From Eulemur rufifrons (taxonomy: Eukaryota > Chordata > Mammalia > Primates > Lemuridae), in the NCBI RefSeq assembly GCF_041146395.1, contig NC_091002.1, positions 7,558,501 through 7,622,500 of the forward strand: a stretch of 64,000 nt of DNA. Direction: 5' to 3'. The notes under the pieces were generated by a model, which saw only the letters and a list, made by a program, of their open reading frames with translations, was not told the origin of the DNA and made no database searches. Of this stretch, positions 1 to 11,567 are shown one piece after another. The stretch's first letter is position 1; each line of letters starts with the position of its first letter. The position numbers and the translations under genes are program-made.

Positions 1-126
1 CAGGGGGCTGACCTGACCCTGGTGGGGGAGGCCCACATCAGCAGCCCCAACAGCACGCTTCTGCCGCCGCCCCCTGCCCCCCAGGACACGCCTGGACCTC
101 CGCGACCAGGTACCTCTGGGTTCTGA
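1..126 (+). CDS. RGS12: RGS12 penultimate exon, with read-through to a proximal stop
   Basis: Open from the first base of the window, so the true 5' boundary is at or before base 1. It encodes 41 residues, GADLTLVGEAHISSPNSTLL followed by a proline-rich stretch and PGTSGF, then TGA at 124-126. A consensus donor (CAG|GTACCT) sits at 109/110, 14 bases before the stop. Spliced transcripts would therefore leave the frame after ...PRPG, while unspliced ones end in GTSGF and use the poly(A) signal at 1305. The frame of 1-109 matches the entry phase of the distal exon at 9426. Confidence 0.7.
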   Translation, partial: QGADLTLVGEAHISSPNSTLLPPPPAPQDTPGPPRPGTSGF

Positions 127-3100
127 CCCTCCACCCGGCCCTTTCCCACGCGCTGCTGCCGGCGCGGCCCGCCCAGTGTGCGGTACCAGGAATGGCTGTG
201 GGAGGGCTCCAGCTGCCGCTTTGGTTTGGCAAAGCGTCCCCACAGCACACGCTCCCCCGTTTATCGTATTTATCCTGGGCGTCCTTGGCCTGTTCTGAAA
301 GGCCCGCGTTTGTCGGGGCTGATCATGAAGAGGAGCAGACGGCGGCTCGGGCCCCGCCATGCCCTTGCAGGGGTGACGCCCGGGCAGGGCCTGCACCGGG
401 GGCAGTAGCACCCCTGGGCAAGGCCCGGGGATTTCTGAAGATGTCGGTGTTACTTTCCAAGCCTAGATAGCCAGCATTCGTGGTGTGCGAGTCTCCAGAC
501 TGAAAAACAGAATTTGTCTTGAGCGAGTTAGCAAAGCCCCGCGACTTGGGGCAGGACGGGGCCTTGGACCAGGGCCCGTGTGCGGGAGAGCGGGCTGCGC
601 CGGCCGGGGCAGGGTGTGCCGCAGGTCAGGGAGTCGGAGCTACGTCGGTGGTGTGCCCTGACCTCCAGCGTGCCACGGGCGTTTCTCCCAGTGGAAGCAT
701 GAAATTCCGGGTGTGTGAAGCTGAACAGTGTGGTCTGGAACCAGAGATATTTCCACGAGCCACAAATATTAGGAATTGAGGCGAGATTCCCGACATCCTA
801 AACGGCAGCCAGCAGGGCTGCTTCCAGGACCCCGGGTGCCGGGGCCGGCGCGGCTGTCCCCGAGAGATGGCAGGCTGCTCAGGGCACGTGTCAGAGCACG
901 CTCGGCGGTGTGTGGGCACTTCTGGTTGTGACCTGCCACTGGGGGCGGCGAGATCGCCCTCTCTGCCCCGCTGTCCCAGTGCAGGACGCTGATGGCAGTC
1001 TGTCCTGCTGTAGGGTCAGGTCGTCAGGCCTGTCACCCAGACCTGACGGCTCCAGGGAAGGTGTTTTCTATGTACGTCCCGTGTGTCTGTAACATCTGGG
1101 CACTTTGGAGGCCACACGCCGTGCGGAGAGCTCCCTGGTGCTTTCCCGGGGAGGAGCGCCGGGATGTGAACCCCAAGGCGCTGTGGCCGCCCGTGGATGC
1201 TGCTCTGCTCGCCTCTGCCCTGCTGCCTGTCCCCTCCTGCTCTTCTCTGTAGACGCCTGTGTGTAGCTTCCGCCTGTGTTTGGAGCCTGTGTTCTCCCGG
1301 GAGTAATAAACTCTAGAGCTCATCACTGAACTGGTTTAAAACTCTTTTCTTTTTCATTTCAAAATTTCTTTCCACTTTAGAAAACTATAGAAATATTTTA
1401 AGCTAGGGAAAATATTATACATTTTTAGGAAATTAAATGTATTTACCTTAATATATTGGCTTCTAAAAATATACCGTTCCCTCACCGAAATTCTCTAGCA
1501 CTTCCTATGTACCCCCCAAGCGCAGTCATACGACGGCGGCGGCAGCCGGCACTCCACGGCGCGCGGGCTGGGAGCGGGTGGGCACCTCCTCCCGGGCCCT
1601 CACAGGCCTCTCCAGCCAGGAGCGCCGCAGGGCTGCGGCGTGGTCAAGCCTCCAGTCTGCGCCTGCCTGGCTCTCCTTCCTCCACATGCTTCCACGTCAG
1701 AAGAATTGGTGACACTGCAGTTGTCCCGTTCGTTCCTCATAGGCCGGGGGCTGGGCTGTCACCTCTCAGCTCCCGCCCAGCCACACCAGCTCTGGGCTAC
1801 TGGGGCTGGCTCTGCGTCGGGCTCTCCCACCCGGCAAGGGCTGTTAGTGTGGGCAGTGGTACCCATGCCCAGTGGCCTCTGCCACCTGTCCCTAGCGTGC
1901 TCATGGCAGGAGGGCAGGGGTGGTGTCAGCCGCGTAGGGAGCACATCCTCCTCGAGTCCTGGCGGTGGCTCCTGACCACGGTTGGCCAAGACCAGTTCCA
2001 CGGCCCTACCAGCCCCCAGCGCCATGGCTTTGAACCCTGTCCTGGGAGGAGACCACAGCAGGAGAAGGGAGTAGGAGGGCCTTGGGGCATAGGGCATCGG
2101 TCTGGGGCTCCCGCTGGACAGCAGTAGGCTCCACGACCTGCCTGGTCCTCCTGGGGGCGACGCCCCAGTCTGCAGGGAGGGCCTTGGGACTTTGTGCCTC
2201 TCACTTTCTCAAACCCCAGTTTGTGCTGCTAAATCCGGCGGCCCTCAGGGGTTCTAAGCATGGGGGGCTTTGTCGCGGCATAAGCCGTGATTAGCTGCCT
2301 GCGTGGGGCAGTGGAGGCAGCTGTCTGCGAGAGTCCGCGGGCGTCTTTGCCACCCCTGGGCAGCGGGGAGCCTGGGCCAAGTGCTAACTGGCACCGCTCA
2401 GAGTTGAGAAGTTCAGGATTCATCCAGAGTCACTCTCCGTGGCTCTGAAAACTGCTATGAAGTGTTTCTTAGGGGTGCGGTGGCTGCTGTGGACCCACCG
2501 TCCTGTGTGAGGAATACATGGGGCTGGGCCCCCAGGCACCCACCCACCCGCAGCCATGGCTGGGCAGAAGTAGGGAGCCCCCCAGGGCCGCACTGCTCAC
2601 CCCACCCCTCCAGCCACTGGGCCCATCTCCCCCTGGGAGGGGCCGCCCAGGACAGGGGGAAGCCCAGGCCTCCAGATGTGCTGCCAGGCTACTCCGCTGA
2701 CCCTCCTCCCCGAGCCTCCGTATCTGACAGGGAGATGGGGACATCAGATGACGGACGTGTCAAAGCCCTTCGCAAGGCTCCAGGGCACTCAGAGGTGGGG
2801 TGTGTGAGTGTGTATGTGGCATGTGTGTGTGCCTGGTGTGTGCCCATGTGGCGTGTGTGTGTGCCTGGTGTGTGTCCATGTGCATGTGTGTGTGTGCCTG
2901 GTGTGTGTCCATGTGCATGTGTGTGTGTGCCTGGTGTGTGTCCATGTGGCATGTGTGTGCCTGGTGTGTGTCCATGTGGCGTGCGTGTGTGCCTGGTGTG
3001 TGTCCATGTGGTGTGCGTGTGTGCCTGGTGTGTGTCCATGTGGTGTGCGTGTGTGCCTGGTGTGTGTCCATGTGCGTGTGTGTGTGCCTGGTGTGTGTCC

Positions 3101-6100
3101 ATGTGGTGTGCGTGTGTGTGCCTGGTGTGTGTCCATGTGGTGTGCGTGTGTGCCTGGTGTGTGTCCATGTGGTGTGCGTGTGTGTGCCTGGTGTGTGTCC
3201 ATGTGGTGTGCGTGTGTGCCTGGTGTGTGTCCATGTGGTGTGCGTGTGTGCCTGGTGTGTGTCCATGTGCGTGTGTGTGTGCCTGGTGTGTGTCCATGTG
3301 GTGTGCGTGTGTGCCTGATGTGTGTCCATGTGGTGTGCGTGTGTGCCTGGTGTGTGTCCATGTGCGTGTGTGTGTGCCTGGTGTGTGTCCATGTGGCGTG
3401 CGTGTGTGCCTGGTGTGTGTCCATGTGGCGTGCGTGTGTGCCTGGTGTGTGTCCATGTGGCGTGCGTGTGTGCCTGGTGTGTGTCCATGTGGCGTGCGTG
3501 TGTGCCTGGTGTGTGTCCATGTGGCGTGCGTGTGTGCCTGGTGTGTGTCCATGTGGCGTGCGTGTGTGCCTGGTGTGTGTCCATGTGGCGTGCGTGTGTG
3601 CCTGGTGTGTGTCCATGTGGCGTGCGTGTGTGCCTGGTGTGTGTCCATGTGGTGTGCGTGTGTGCCTGGTGTGTGTCCATGTGCATGTGTGTGTGCCTGG
3701 TGTGTGTCCATGTGGTGTGCGTGTGTGCCTGGTGTGTGTCCATGAGGCATGTGTGTGTGTGCCCGGTGTGTGTCCATGAGGCATGTGTGTGTGTGCCTGG
3801 TGTGTGTCTATGTGGCATGTGTGTGTGTGCCTGGTGTGTGTCTATGTGGCATGTGTGTGTGCCTGGTGTGTCTATGTGGCATGTGTGTGTGCCTGGTGTG
3901 TTTCCATGTAGCGTGTGTGTGTGTGCCTGGTGTGTTTCCATATGGCGTGTGTGTGTGTGTCTGGTGTGTGTCTGTGTGGCATGTGTGTATGTGCCTGGTG
4001 TGTGTCCATGTGCATGCATGTGTGTATGTGCCTGGTGTGTGTCCATGTGCATGTGTGCGTGTGCCTGGTGTGTTTCCATGTGGCATGTGTGTGTGTGCGC
4101 CTGGTGTGTTTCCATGTGGCATGTGTGTGTGCACCTGATGTGTTTCCATGTGGCATGTGTGTATGTGACTGCTGTGTGTATCCATGTGGTGTGTGTGCCT
4201 GGGGTATATCTGTGTGGCGTGTCTCTCTGACGTACTTTGTGCACATTTCTGTCTAGATGAGGGAACTCTCTGGAATGCCCGAGTGGCGCGTGGCGGGAGA
4301 GGTGGGGCGGCCTTCCCACAGGCAAGCCCTGCCGCACGGTGGGCGTCAGTCCTTGGCAGAAGCAGGAGAGCTTTGTTTCTGTGTTTACGAGGGAGAGCGA
4401 CTCGGAAAGACGGAACCAGAACCGGGTTCCAATACAAAGTGTCCCTTCAATGACAGAGTCTTAAAGCTTGTGCTTATGGTTGTTTCGATGACAATTGCCG
4501 ACTGCCTTCCTACCCTGCTGTGGTTGGTTTCCAGCACACACCGGGAGCTGGAGGGCAGGTGTCTGCCAGCAGTCCCCGCCCGGGCCACCAGGGTGGGAGC
4601 TGGCGGGTGTGCGTCCGCCCCTGAGAGTCCCTCCCTCGGGTTCTGGGAAGGTGAGATTCCTGCACGTCCTCAGGGAGGGTGTGGGGATTATGCCCTGGAG
4701 GGCATGTTTTGCCAGTGAGGAAAACGTATCTGTGGAACTGAATTTGTGGTGAGCACCTCAGTCCAGAGTGGCAGAGGAGCCTCCTTCTGCTCTGACCCGC
4801 GACCTGGCAGCCGCCACAGTGGGCCCACTTCGCTCCCAGCAGCGAGTGCTCGGCCAGTAGGAGCCCCCACGAGGGCACGTCTGGAACCCTTGACTCTCTA
4901 CCTGCCTGTCCCTCCGTACAACAAAAGGGCCCAGAGAGGGCCAGGAGGGGTCGAGCCCCCGGTGCCTGATCCCAGCAGCCCCCCGTCCCTCCCGGCAGCC
5001 CCGGCCCCAGGGAGGCCCTCTCCAGGCACTGTCACTGCTGACTAGCTGGCTTCGAGGCTGGACTCGGGTCCTGGCTGAGCCCCGGAGGCCAGCGAGCCCC
5101 ACCCCTGCCCCTTTGGGAAGGCCGGACTCTGGGGCCCGAGGCCTGGCGGAGCTCCCTGCTCGGTGACGGCAGACAGATCTCGGGAGATGGCAGACTGGCT
5201 GGCAGCAGGGCGGTGCCAGGTGCCCCCTCAAAAGGGGTCCTTGCACAGCTGTCTTGGAGCTGGGGTCCCCCACAGCAGCTCACCCCAGTGTCACAGCCGC
5301 CAAGGTCCCCAAGGGGTGTGTCTGGGCACAGTGGCCATTCTCAGGGAAACTGGAGCTTGGCTTCCTGCCAGGTGCACATGCTGCCCAACGCTATGCAGGT
5401 GCTCACCTGTCGGGGGCCTGGGCTAGAGGCGAGGCTTCAGGCGCCATGCCCTGTATCCTAGGGGCCAAGGTAGCCAGACTGCTGCCCTTGTGTGGCCGGA
5501 GTCCTGGGGGCCCATGTGCACCAGGCCAACCCTCCCTGCCAGCCTGGGTCCCTGTGCTGCCCAGCATCACACCCTCAGAGGCTCAGTGAGGACGCAGCCC
5601 TGCCTGGCTCCTGTGCTGTCCAGAGCGACACCCGTGGGGGCAGACCTCTAGGCAGGTCCTATCCAGTCAGTGTCCGGGGGTCTGGGGGCCCCTCACATCT
5701 ATGCGGAGATACGGCAGGCACCCACCTGTGGCACCTTCTGGGGGAAGCTGGCCCCGCCCTCCCTAGGCACAAATGCAGCCCAGACTTTCTCATGCTGATG
5801 TGGATTGCGGGGGCCTGGCTTTCTTGGGGACACATCAGCCCCAGGGGACTGCCATTGCTCTCAGGCCTAAAAAGTTGCTGGGGACACGTGGCCGTCTGCT
5901 AGGTGCTCTCCACAGCCCCCTCCCCAGAGCATGTTTGGGGGCTCGTGACTTGCCAGTGGGCCTCGGTCCTGAGCACCTGTCTCCTGCGGATGGCTGGGGA
6001 CTCCACTTGCCCAGCCCACTCCATGGCCACCCCCCGTGCACTTCTCGGAGCTGCACAGCTGGCCCGGCCCCTCCTCTGCGGACCTCAGCCTGCATTGCGA

Positions 6101-9100
6101 CTCCTGGTCCTCCAGCTCCCGCCACAAGCTGCCCACACCGCCTAAGTCTGTCCTACCTGCTGGCCCAGCCAGGCCTGCCAACGTGGTAGCCACAGCCTGA
6201 CCCGCCCCACCCCCACATTCCCCGCAGGACAGGCCGCCCGCGCCCACCTCGGGCTGGCACTGCTAGGGCTTCTGCCTGTGGCCCCTCCCTGGGGTCCGCT
6301 CAAGTGCAAGCCTGTGCTGGGGTCACCCTCCCCGCTGTCCATTCCCCGCACACCACGCCGTGCACCCTGCTGAGTTGGGTCTACCTCCCTCGTCAGCACC
6401 CAGTAAATATTTGCTGAAAGAGGAACTTTAATCCAGCCCCACCTCCACCACAGACACAGTCACGATACCTGCTGGGGACCCTCATGGAGGGGGTCACCTT
6501 GGGGGTCACAAGCTGGAACCAGGGCTCTGGTGGGTCAGTAGGAGCTCACAGGCCCCCTGGATGCTGTGGACTGGGCTGCAGTGGCAGCCTCCCAGCGGGG
6601 GTGGCTCAGCCACTCCTGGGAGTCCGATGCCCCCAGAGCTTCCTGGGGGGACGTCACAGAGGAGGTGGGGGGACATCACAGGGGAGGTGGCAGCCAAGTG
6701 CCAGGAGGACAGGAGGGTCCCTCAGGGCAGGGAGGGCAGCGGGATGGGCCTTGGGGGCTGGGTCTCGAAGGGGAGCCTGCAGGCAGCTGAGGGCCAGGCT
6801 GTGTCCCTGCTCGGGCCTGGGGCTGCCACGTACTCAGGAGGGCAAGGCAGGAAGGGCCTGGACTGCGGCCCCTTCTTGTGATTCAGCCGTCCTTGGCCGG
6901 TCTCCAGAGACAGGTGTTTGTCCCCACCCTGAGCCTGTCGTCCCATCTGTCCACGTGGGGCTGGCAGGGCAGAGCTGGGAGCCCCACAGGAGTCACCGGT
7001 ACTAGGGGCAGACCCCTGCCTCGCTGCACACCGTGCTCACCCCCTTGCCACGCGGCCTGGCTTGTGGAGCCACAGGGGCTTGGTAACAGGAAGGGGATGG
7101 GTGGATCTGTCCCCTTCCCCCTGTGGGGGCAGAGCTGGATCCTCGCCCTAGCAGAATCCTAACAGAACGGTTGTTGAATGACTAGAGAACTGACTGGGAG
7201 AAGCCTCTAGTCCCGGCTGCTCCACGTGGCCTATGGGCTTCCAGGGGGCAACGTGGAGGGCAGCCCTGCCGGGTCCTCCCGAGCGGGATACCCTTGGCCT
7301 CCGGTGCTGGCAGACATGCAGGGGAGGCCCGGATGAGAGCCTCTTCCACTGCCTCGACTGGCTGGAGAGGACAGGCTGGGTGCCCTCGGAAGGGACGCCA
7401 CAGCTCTGCCCACAGGCCAGGGCTTGCTCAGAGAGGCCTCCTGTAGGCAGCTTCCGGAAGCCTGGGGCCGAGGGTGAGGTGGGGTGTGGTGGGGTTGGAC
7501 TGCGGGGGCCACAGGGCAGCTGGGGAGGCTCAGAGCCCGGCGGCATCACCTTCAGTGGCAAGGCCTTCCCATTACAGCTAGGGAAACCGAGGCCCAGGGA
7601 GGGGCAGTTGGTGGCAGGTTCTCATGGGCCAGGGGTACCTCAAGGGCCAGGCCCCAGGCCCACCTGAGGAGACGGGCTCTGCTGCACCCCTGCCTGGGTC
7701 TCTTAATCCCCACTCCTCAGGGTGGGTAACGTCACCCCCACTGTACAGGTGGCAGACGGTCACAAGGGGGTGGGGCTTGGGCTCTCCCTGTGGGAGGACT
7801 TCCTGGGGCTTTGACCCTGAGGTGGCACTGCCCTGTCTGCATCCTGGGGCCACAACAGTGCAGACGGCCGGGCCTGGGGCTGACCCTGAACCGCGTCTCA
7901 CTCCGTGGGCGCCTCCTGTTCCCTCCCATGCCCACCCAGTGTTGGTCCCTGGGGACTCCACCCTTGGAGACATGTCTCTGTCCCTGAAGGGCCCACATGG
8001 GGACCAGCCAGGCATGCCAGGGCAGTAGCCACTAGGGTGCGCAGGCCTCCCCGCAGGGGTGGGGGGGAGAGCGAGGGGGGGGGAAGGGCCTGCCCACCTC
8101 AGGTTTGGAAGCTTCCAAGGCGATTTCAGGCATCTGGAGCTCTGGGACGGGGAGGGCCGAGAGCAGAGGTGGGGCCGATGGCGCTGGGCAGCCCAGAAGA
8201 GCGGCCTCCGTGAGTTGGGTGGCAGCGGGGCCCATGGCAGGGCAGCGGTGGGGAGAAGGGCCTGTGGCTGGAGGTGGGGGCATGGTGAGACGGGGTCCAG
8301 GAGGCCCCAGCCCCTGAGGAGTATGTGGGAGGGTGAAGACAGGGTCACAGGTGACCCGGCAGATGAGCGACCAGGTGGCCAGGATGGGAGGGTGGGGGCG
8401 GGGTGGGGGCTCTGGCACTGCTCTGCCTGGCTGTTGGGGGGTGGCCTTGCCCCAAGGGTCCAGGCGTGTCAAGAGCTGCCCCCACCCTAGTGCTTGGCCC
8501 CTCAGGAGGAGTTGGGGCACACTAGGTTGGGGTGGGCAGTTGGGACAAGCTGACTGGGGACCCCGCAGGTGGCCCAGCTCAGTCCCTGCTGCGGGGCAGG
8601 GAGTGTATGAGTGTTGGGGGTCAGAGGCTGCAGAGGCTCTTGTGGAGTCAGTTTCCCCCACTCTGCTCTCCCAGAGGCCACCTGGGTCCCAGGGGCACGT
8701 CCATCCCTCTGTGCTGCCCAGGCCTGGGGCTTGTCCCTCCTCCCCCATCCATTTCCTCTGCCATCCCCACCCCCTCAGCCCAGTGTCTTCCGGGCTACAG
8801 GCCCCGTGGGGAGGGGCCTCTGGTGTTACCTGGAAGCATGAGGAGGTGGGGCAGGGTGGGGAACAGTGTCCCAGCTGGAGGGGACTGAGTGGCGGAGACC
8901 AGAGGTGAGAGGTGGGAGCAGGTGGGGAGTGCCCAGGTGGGTGGGGCTGCACGAGTGGGTGAACAGCCCCGGGAAGACTGGGGTGGGGGCGGGGGACAGG
9001 GCATGGACATAAGCCACCTCCCTGGTGTCTCTGGGACAGAGGATGGACCCAAGGGCCAAGAACGCCAAGTCCCTCCACAGAGCCACCAGCACCCTGGGCC

Positions 9101-9652
9101 CCCTCGTTGCTCTGCTGGCTCAGCCCCTCAGGGTTCATGGCCCTGGCCGGCCCCCTCGGCCTCTGGTCACCGTCCAGGCTGCCCGGCTGCCTGCCTGGCT
9201 CTGCCGTGTCCGCCGCGGCGCCCACAGCCTGAGCTGGAGACGGGGAGGATCCTTCCGGCTCCTCTGTCCCAGGCCCCCGGTTGGAAGTCACCTGCCTCTG
9301 GGATGGATTTGGGGTGTTTTAGGAGCCCCTCCCCAGGCCAGTGTCTGTGCAAGGGCCAGGGAGCCGGGTTCCAGAAGCCCAGGGCCGGGCCAGCAGCTGA
9401 TGGCTCCTCTCTCTCCCCGTGACAGGCGGCAGGGCCCGCGGCAGCCGAGGCCTTCCAGTCAGCACCGTCATCGACGTGGACCTTGTTGCTGGCTCTGCCC
9501 CCGGGCTGGGTGGCAATGTCCTGGGGGTGTGGGCAGGCCCCGGGAGGTTGAGGGCCAGCGGGTCCCCGACGCCAGACCTCCCTGGCCTGAGCCCCGGCCC
9601 GGGTGAGCCCGCCAAGCCCAAGGCCAGCGCCTACCATGCAACCTTTGTCTGA
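1..9652 (+). CDS. RGS12: RGS12, C-terminal part (two alternative ends)
   Basis: 3' end of the gene for regulator of G-protein signalling 12, a multidomain scaffold (PDZ, PTB, RGS, tandem Ras-binding, GoLoco) that speeds GTP hydrolysis on Galpha-i/o. Only the C-terminal tail lies here; all named domains would be left of the window. Two coding pieces are visible: 1-109 (extendable to a stop at 124-126) and 9426-9652. Exon 1-109 leaves one base of a codon at a CAG|GTACCT donor, and the distal exon enters in the matching phase after a pyrimidine-rich CAG, giving RPG|GRARGSRGLPVSTVIDVD and ending ATFV. ATFV fits the A/S-T-X-L/V ligand reported for RGS12's own PDZ domain (family knowledge, from memory). 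Gene identity rests on this tail and on synteny with HGFAC and DOK7, since no catalytic domain is in view. The joining of the two exons is inferred from phase. Confidence 0.75.
127..1328 (+). other. RGS12: RGS12 proximal 3' UTR (short isoform)
   Basis: About 1.2 kb between the proximal stop and the AATAAA at 1305-1310. No supported coding exon. It is GC-rich and abruptly gives way to AT-rich DNA just after the predicted cleavage point, which fits a transcript end. The extent is inferred from the stop codon and poly(A) signal only. Confidence 0.5.
1305..1310 (+). terminator. RGS12: Poly(A) signal, RGS12 proximal end
   Basis: AATAAA followed 20-45 bases later by a T-rich element (CTCTTTTCTTTTTC). 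It would end the RGS12 transcript that reads through the donor at 109/110. Confidence 0.6.
1330..1500. other. AT-rich patch after the RGS12 proximal poly(A) site
   Basis: About 170 bases of A/T-rich sequence (runs such as AAAATATTATACATTTTT) bounded on both sides by GC-rich DNA. It could be an old retrotransposon remnant or a pause or terminator-like region; I cannot name a family. Confidence 0.3.
2805..4225. repeat. Minisatellite, ~32-bp unit (TG/CA-rich), ~40+ copies
   Basis: Tandem array whose core unit reads TGTGTGCCTGGTGTGTGTCC then ATGTGGCGTGCG (32 bp). Variants carry GGTG in place of GGCG, or shorter units with GTGCGTG or GTGCATG in place of the GTGG block. The centre (about 3385-3640) is a run of nearly identical GGCG units; the right part (3740-4225) is more divergent, with longer TG tracts and TTTCC or CTATG variants. 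Because 32 is not a multiple of 3 and the unit lacks stops in most registers on both strands, it produces meaningless long frames (hundreds of codons of CVPGVCP- or HTPGTH-like repeats). It lies inside the last RGS12 intron. Alternating purine-pyrimidine TG tracts give Z-DNA potential. Confidence 0.95.
9426..9652 (+). CDS. RGS12: RGS12 distal terminal exon, PDZ-ligand C-terminus ATFV
   Basis: The acceptor is preceded by CTCTCTCTCCCCGTGACAG. With one base brought in from the previous exon, the frame encodes GGRARGSRGLPVSTVIDVDL and so on through a Gly/Pro/Ser-rich stretch to KPKASAYHATFV and TGA (9650-9652), 75 residues. The last four residues form a class I PDZ ligand. The exon is followed by a ~240-base 3' UTR with AATAAA at 9869, as expected for a true terminal exon. 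An in-frame ATG at 9419-9421 lies in the intron upstream of the acceptor and is not a real start. Confidence 0.75.
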
Positions 9653-9893
9653 AGCTGCCCCGGCCTGGCCAGCTCTCGTGTGGACACGTGTGGGTGGCCT
9701 GAGAATGTCCTCGAGGGCCTTGGAAGGGCTGTCTTGGCTGCCACACCCTGAGAAGCCGAACTAGGATGGGGATGACCACGTTGGACAGACGGGCCTCGGA
9801 CACTCTCAAATCGGCCACGGGTCCCCAGACCTGGCCTGGGCTGTCCCCTCGGCACTCAGCCTCTGCCCAATAAAGCACTTCTGAGGACACACC
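9653..9893 (+). other. RGS12: RGS12 distal 3' UTR
   Basis: Short 3' UTR after the ATFV stop, ending about 20 bases past the AATAAA at 9869. No other feature recognised. Confidence 0.6.
9869..9874 (+). terminator. RGS12: Poly(A) signal, RGS12 distal end
   Basis: AATAAA (CCCAATAAAGCACTTCTG) followed by a GT-rich element (GTGCTGGGTGCTGG) 35-50 bases downstream. Confidence 0.7.
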
Positions 9894-9894
9894 A

Positions 9895-11567
9895 GGCGTC
9901 GGCGGCGTGCTGGGTGCTGGGGACGCAGATCCTGCCCTCGGGGAGCCCACGCCAGGTGGCAGAGGGGCCCGAGGAGAGGACAGCGGCCGGTGGTGAGGCC
10001 GAGGGACTTATGGGAGGGGCCTGGAGTTCTCCAGCCCAGACGGGCCGGGCCCCGCCCAGTGCAGCCCCTGGGCTAGTCCCCTCTGCACCGTCCCCACACC
10101 CCATCTCCTCTCTAGGGGCGGGGGCTCCTCTGGGAGACGAGCTCAGCTGGTCACTGTGTCTGTAGCTGTCATCCAGGTCGCCCACCTGGGCACTGTGGGG
10201 ACCCTGCTGGCTGCCATGCCCTGACCTGCCTGCCCTTGGCCTCATTTCGGGGGTGGTCTGGGAGGGGCCCTCAGGAGGGGCCATCTGAGCTGAAACCTGA
10301 CTGCGGAGATCTGGGAAGAGCTCAGGCAGGTGCAAAGGCCCTGAAGCTGGAGTGCATCTGGTCAGGATGGGAAGTCCCAGTGTGGCCAGAGCCCCGTGGG
10401 GAGAGGAGGCGGCAGGCCACAGCGGGTGCTGAGCTGGGTCAGAAGGAGGCGGCCACGTCAGCCCAGGCTGCTTCGATGAAACCCCCAAGGCCGAGCAGCT
10501 CCCTGGAGATAGTGGGTTTGTTGTCGCATCCTAGAGGCTTAAGAGAACACAGCAAGGCCTCTTGGGTTGTTCTGGAAGCTTCCAGGGAGGGGCCCCAGGA
10601 AGCAGTGCTCTGCTCAGGGACCTGGAACAGAAGGCGGTCCCAGTACCAGCTGTGTGCTGAGCACCCACAGCGCCAAGGGGGCGCTCGCTCGGTGTCTGCC
10701 CTTCTTCCCTCCTCACAGAGGAGAACACGGGGGCCCAGACAGGGCTTTGAGGTCCACGGTGAGGTGGCTTCCGCCCAGGTCCATCCCCAGGCCACAGGGG
10801 CAGGTGGCCCTCCCCTGCCGCCCCAGTGCGGCAGCCCAGCGGGCGGAGCTGCTGACTCATCGGAGGTGGCTGCTCGGAAATTTTGCAGAAGAGGTTCCGA
10901 GGCGGCTCTGCCACAGCCCCAAGTCACGCATTCCAGGGAGACACGGGTGGGACGCTCCACTCCAGCTCTGTCCAGGGGTGGTGCCCGCGTCCCAGGCCCA
11001 TGGGTGCCTGGCCCAGGGCTGTGCTGGGGCCCAGAGAGGCTCGGAGCATCCCAGGGCTTGGGAAGGCTTCCTGGGGGAGGCGCTTGGGCCTGCCCAGGAG
11101 AGGAGAAGGAGGGGACACTCTGAACATCACAAGGGGCTGCCAGGGCACCCCCAGAGTTAGGACAGACAGAAGGAGCAGGCCATGCGGGTCCCCGTGCTGG
11201 GGTCATCAGATGATTACCTCAACCTCGTGCAGGACCCCTCACCGTGGGGCCACCGGGAGGGGCTCTGCTCTTCAGGAGCCCTGGTGCTGCCATCTGTGGA
11301 GTGGGGACAGTGCCACCCCACCTTGACTCAGGGAGCCACGGTCTGTGCCAGGCTGGACACAGGCCGAGGCCCGTTTAAAGGCTCAGCGTGTGGAGCAGCC
11401 CTGGTAACGGCCAGTTCACACGCGGAAGAGTGGCCAGCTCTGTGGCAGTCAGAGACCAGAGCAGGACAGCTGGGCCCTTGGGCAGGCGCAGGGTGTGCCG
11501 GGCAGCAGGTGTGGGGGCCAGGGACACGCAGGGACTTCCAATGTGGGCCCAGCACGGAGGCAGCCAG
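9895..11567. other. RGS12-HGFAC intergenic spacer
   Basis: GC-rich sequence with no supported exon. The final ~300 bases should hold the HGFAC promoter. The long plus- and minus-strand open frames here (for example 10236-11123 and 10439-11206) overlap one another, lack splice context and look like compositional artefacts. Confidence 0.5.

Larger units (their letters stand above)
110..9425 (+). other. RGS12: RGS12 last intron
   Basis: About 9.3 kb from donor GTACCT (110) to acceptor CCCCGTGACAG (ends 9425). Contents: the proximal 3' UTR (127-1328), an AT-rich patch (1330-1500), the large minisatellite (2805-4225), a MIR-like tail near 6395-6430, another MIR-like trace at 7565-7610, and G-runs near 8058-8090. 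The remaining GC-rich sequence carries many long open frames without conserved protein features. I see no further exon. Confidence 0.6.

Noticed and set aside
2462..4337. Very long open frames over the minisatellite (427, 525, 362, 331 and 323 codons) resembling Cys- or His-rich repeat proteins
   Set aside because: They exist in several frames on both strands at once because the 32-bp unit shifts frame each copy and lacks stops. They lie within an RGS12 intron, with no start or splice context.
8032..9291. 419-codon minus-strand proline-rich open frame
   Set aside because: Antisense to G-rich intron DNA where stops are rare; no splice signals, no domain, and strong overlap with plus-strand frames.
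10236..11206. Overlapping plus (295-codon) and minus (255-codon) open frames upstream of HGFAC
   Set aside because: Both strands open at once in GC-rich DNA, with no recognisable domain or promoter/poly(A) pairing.
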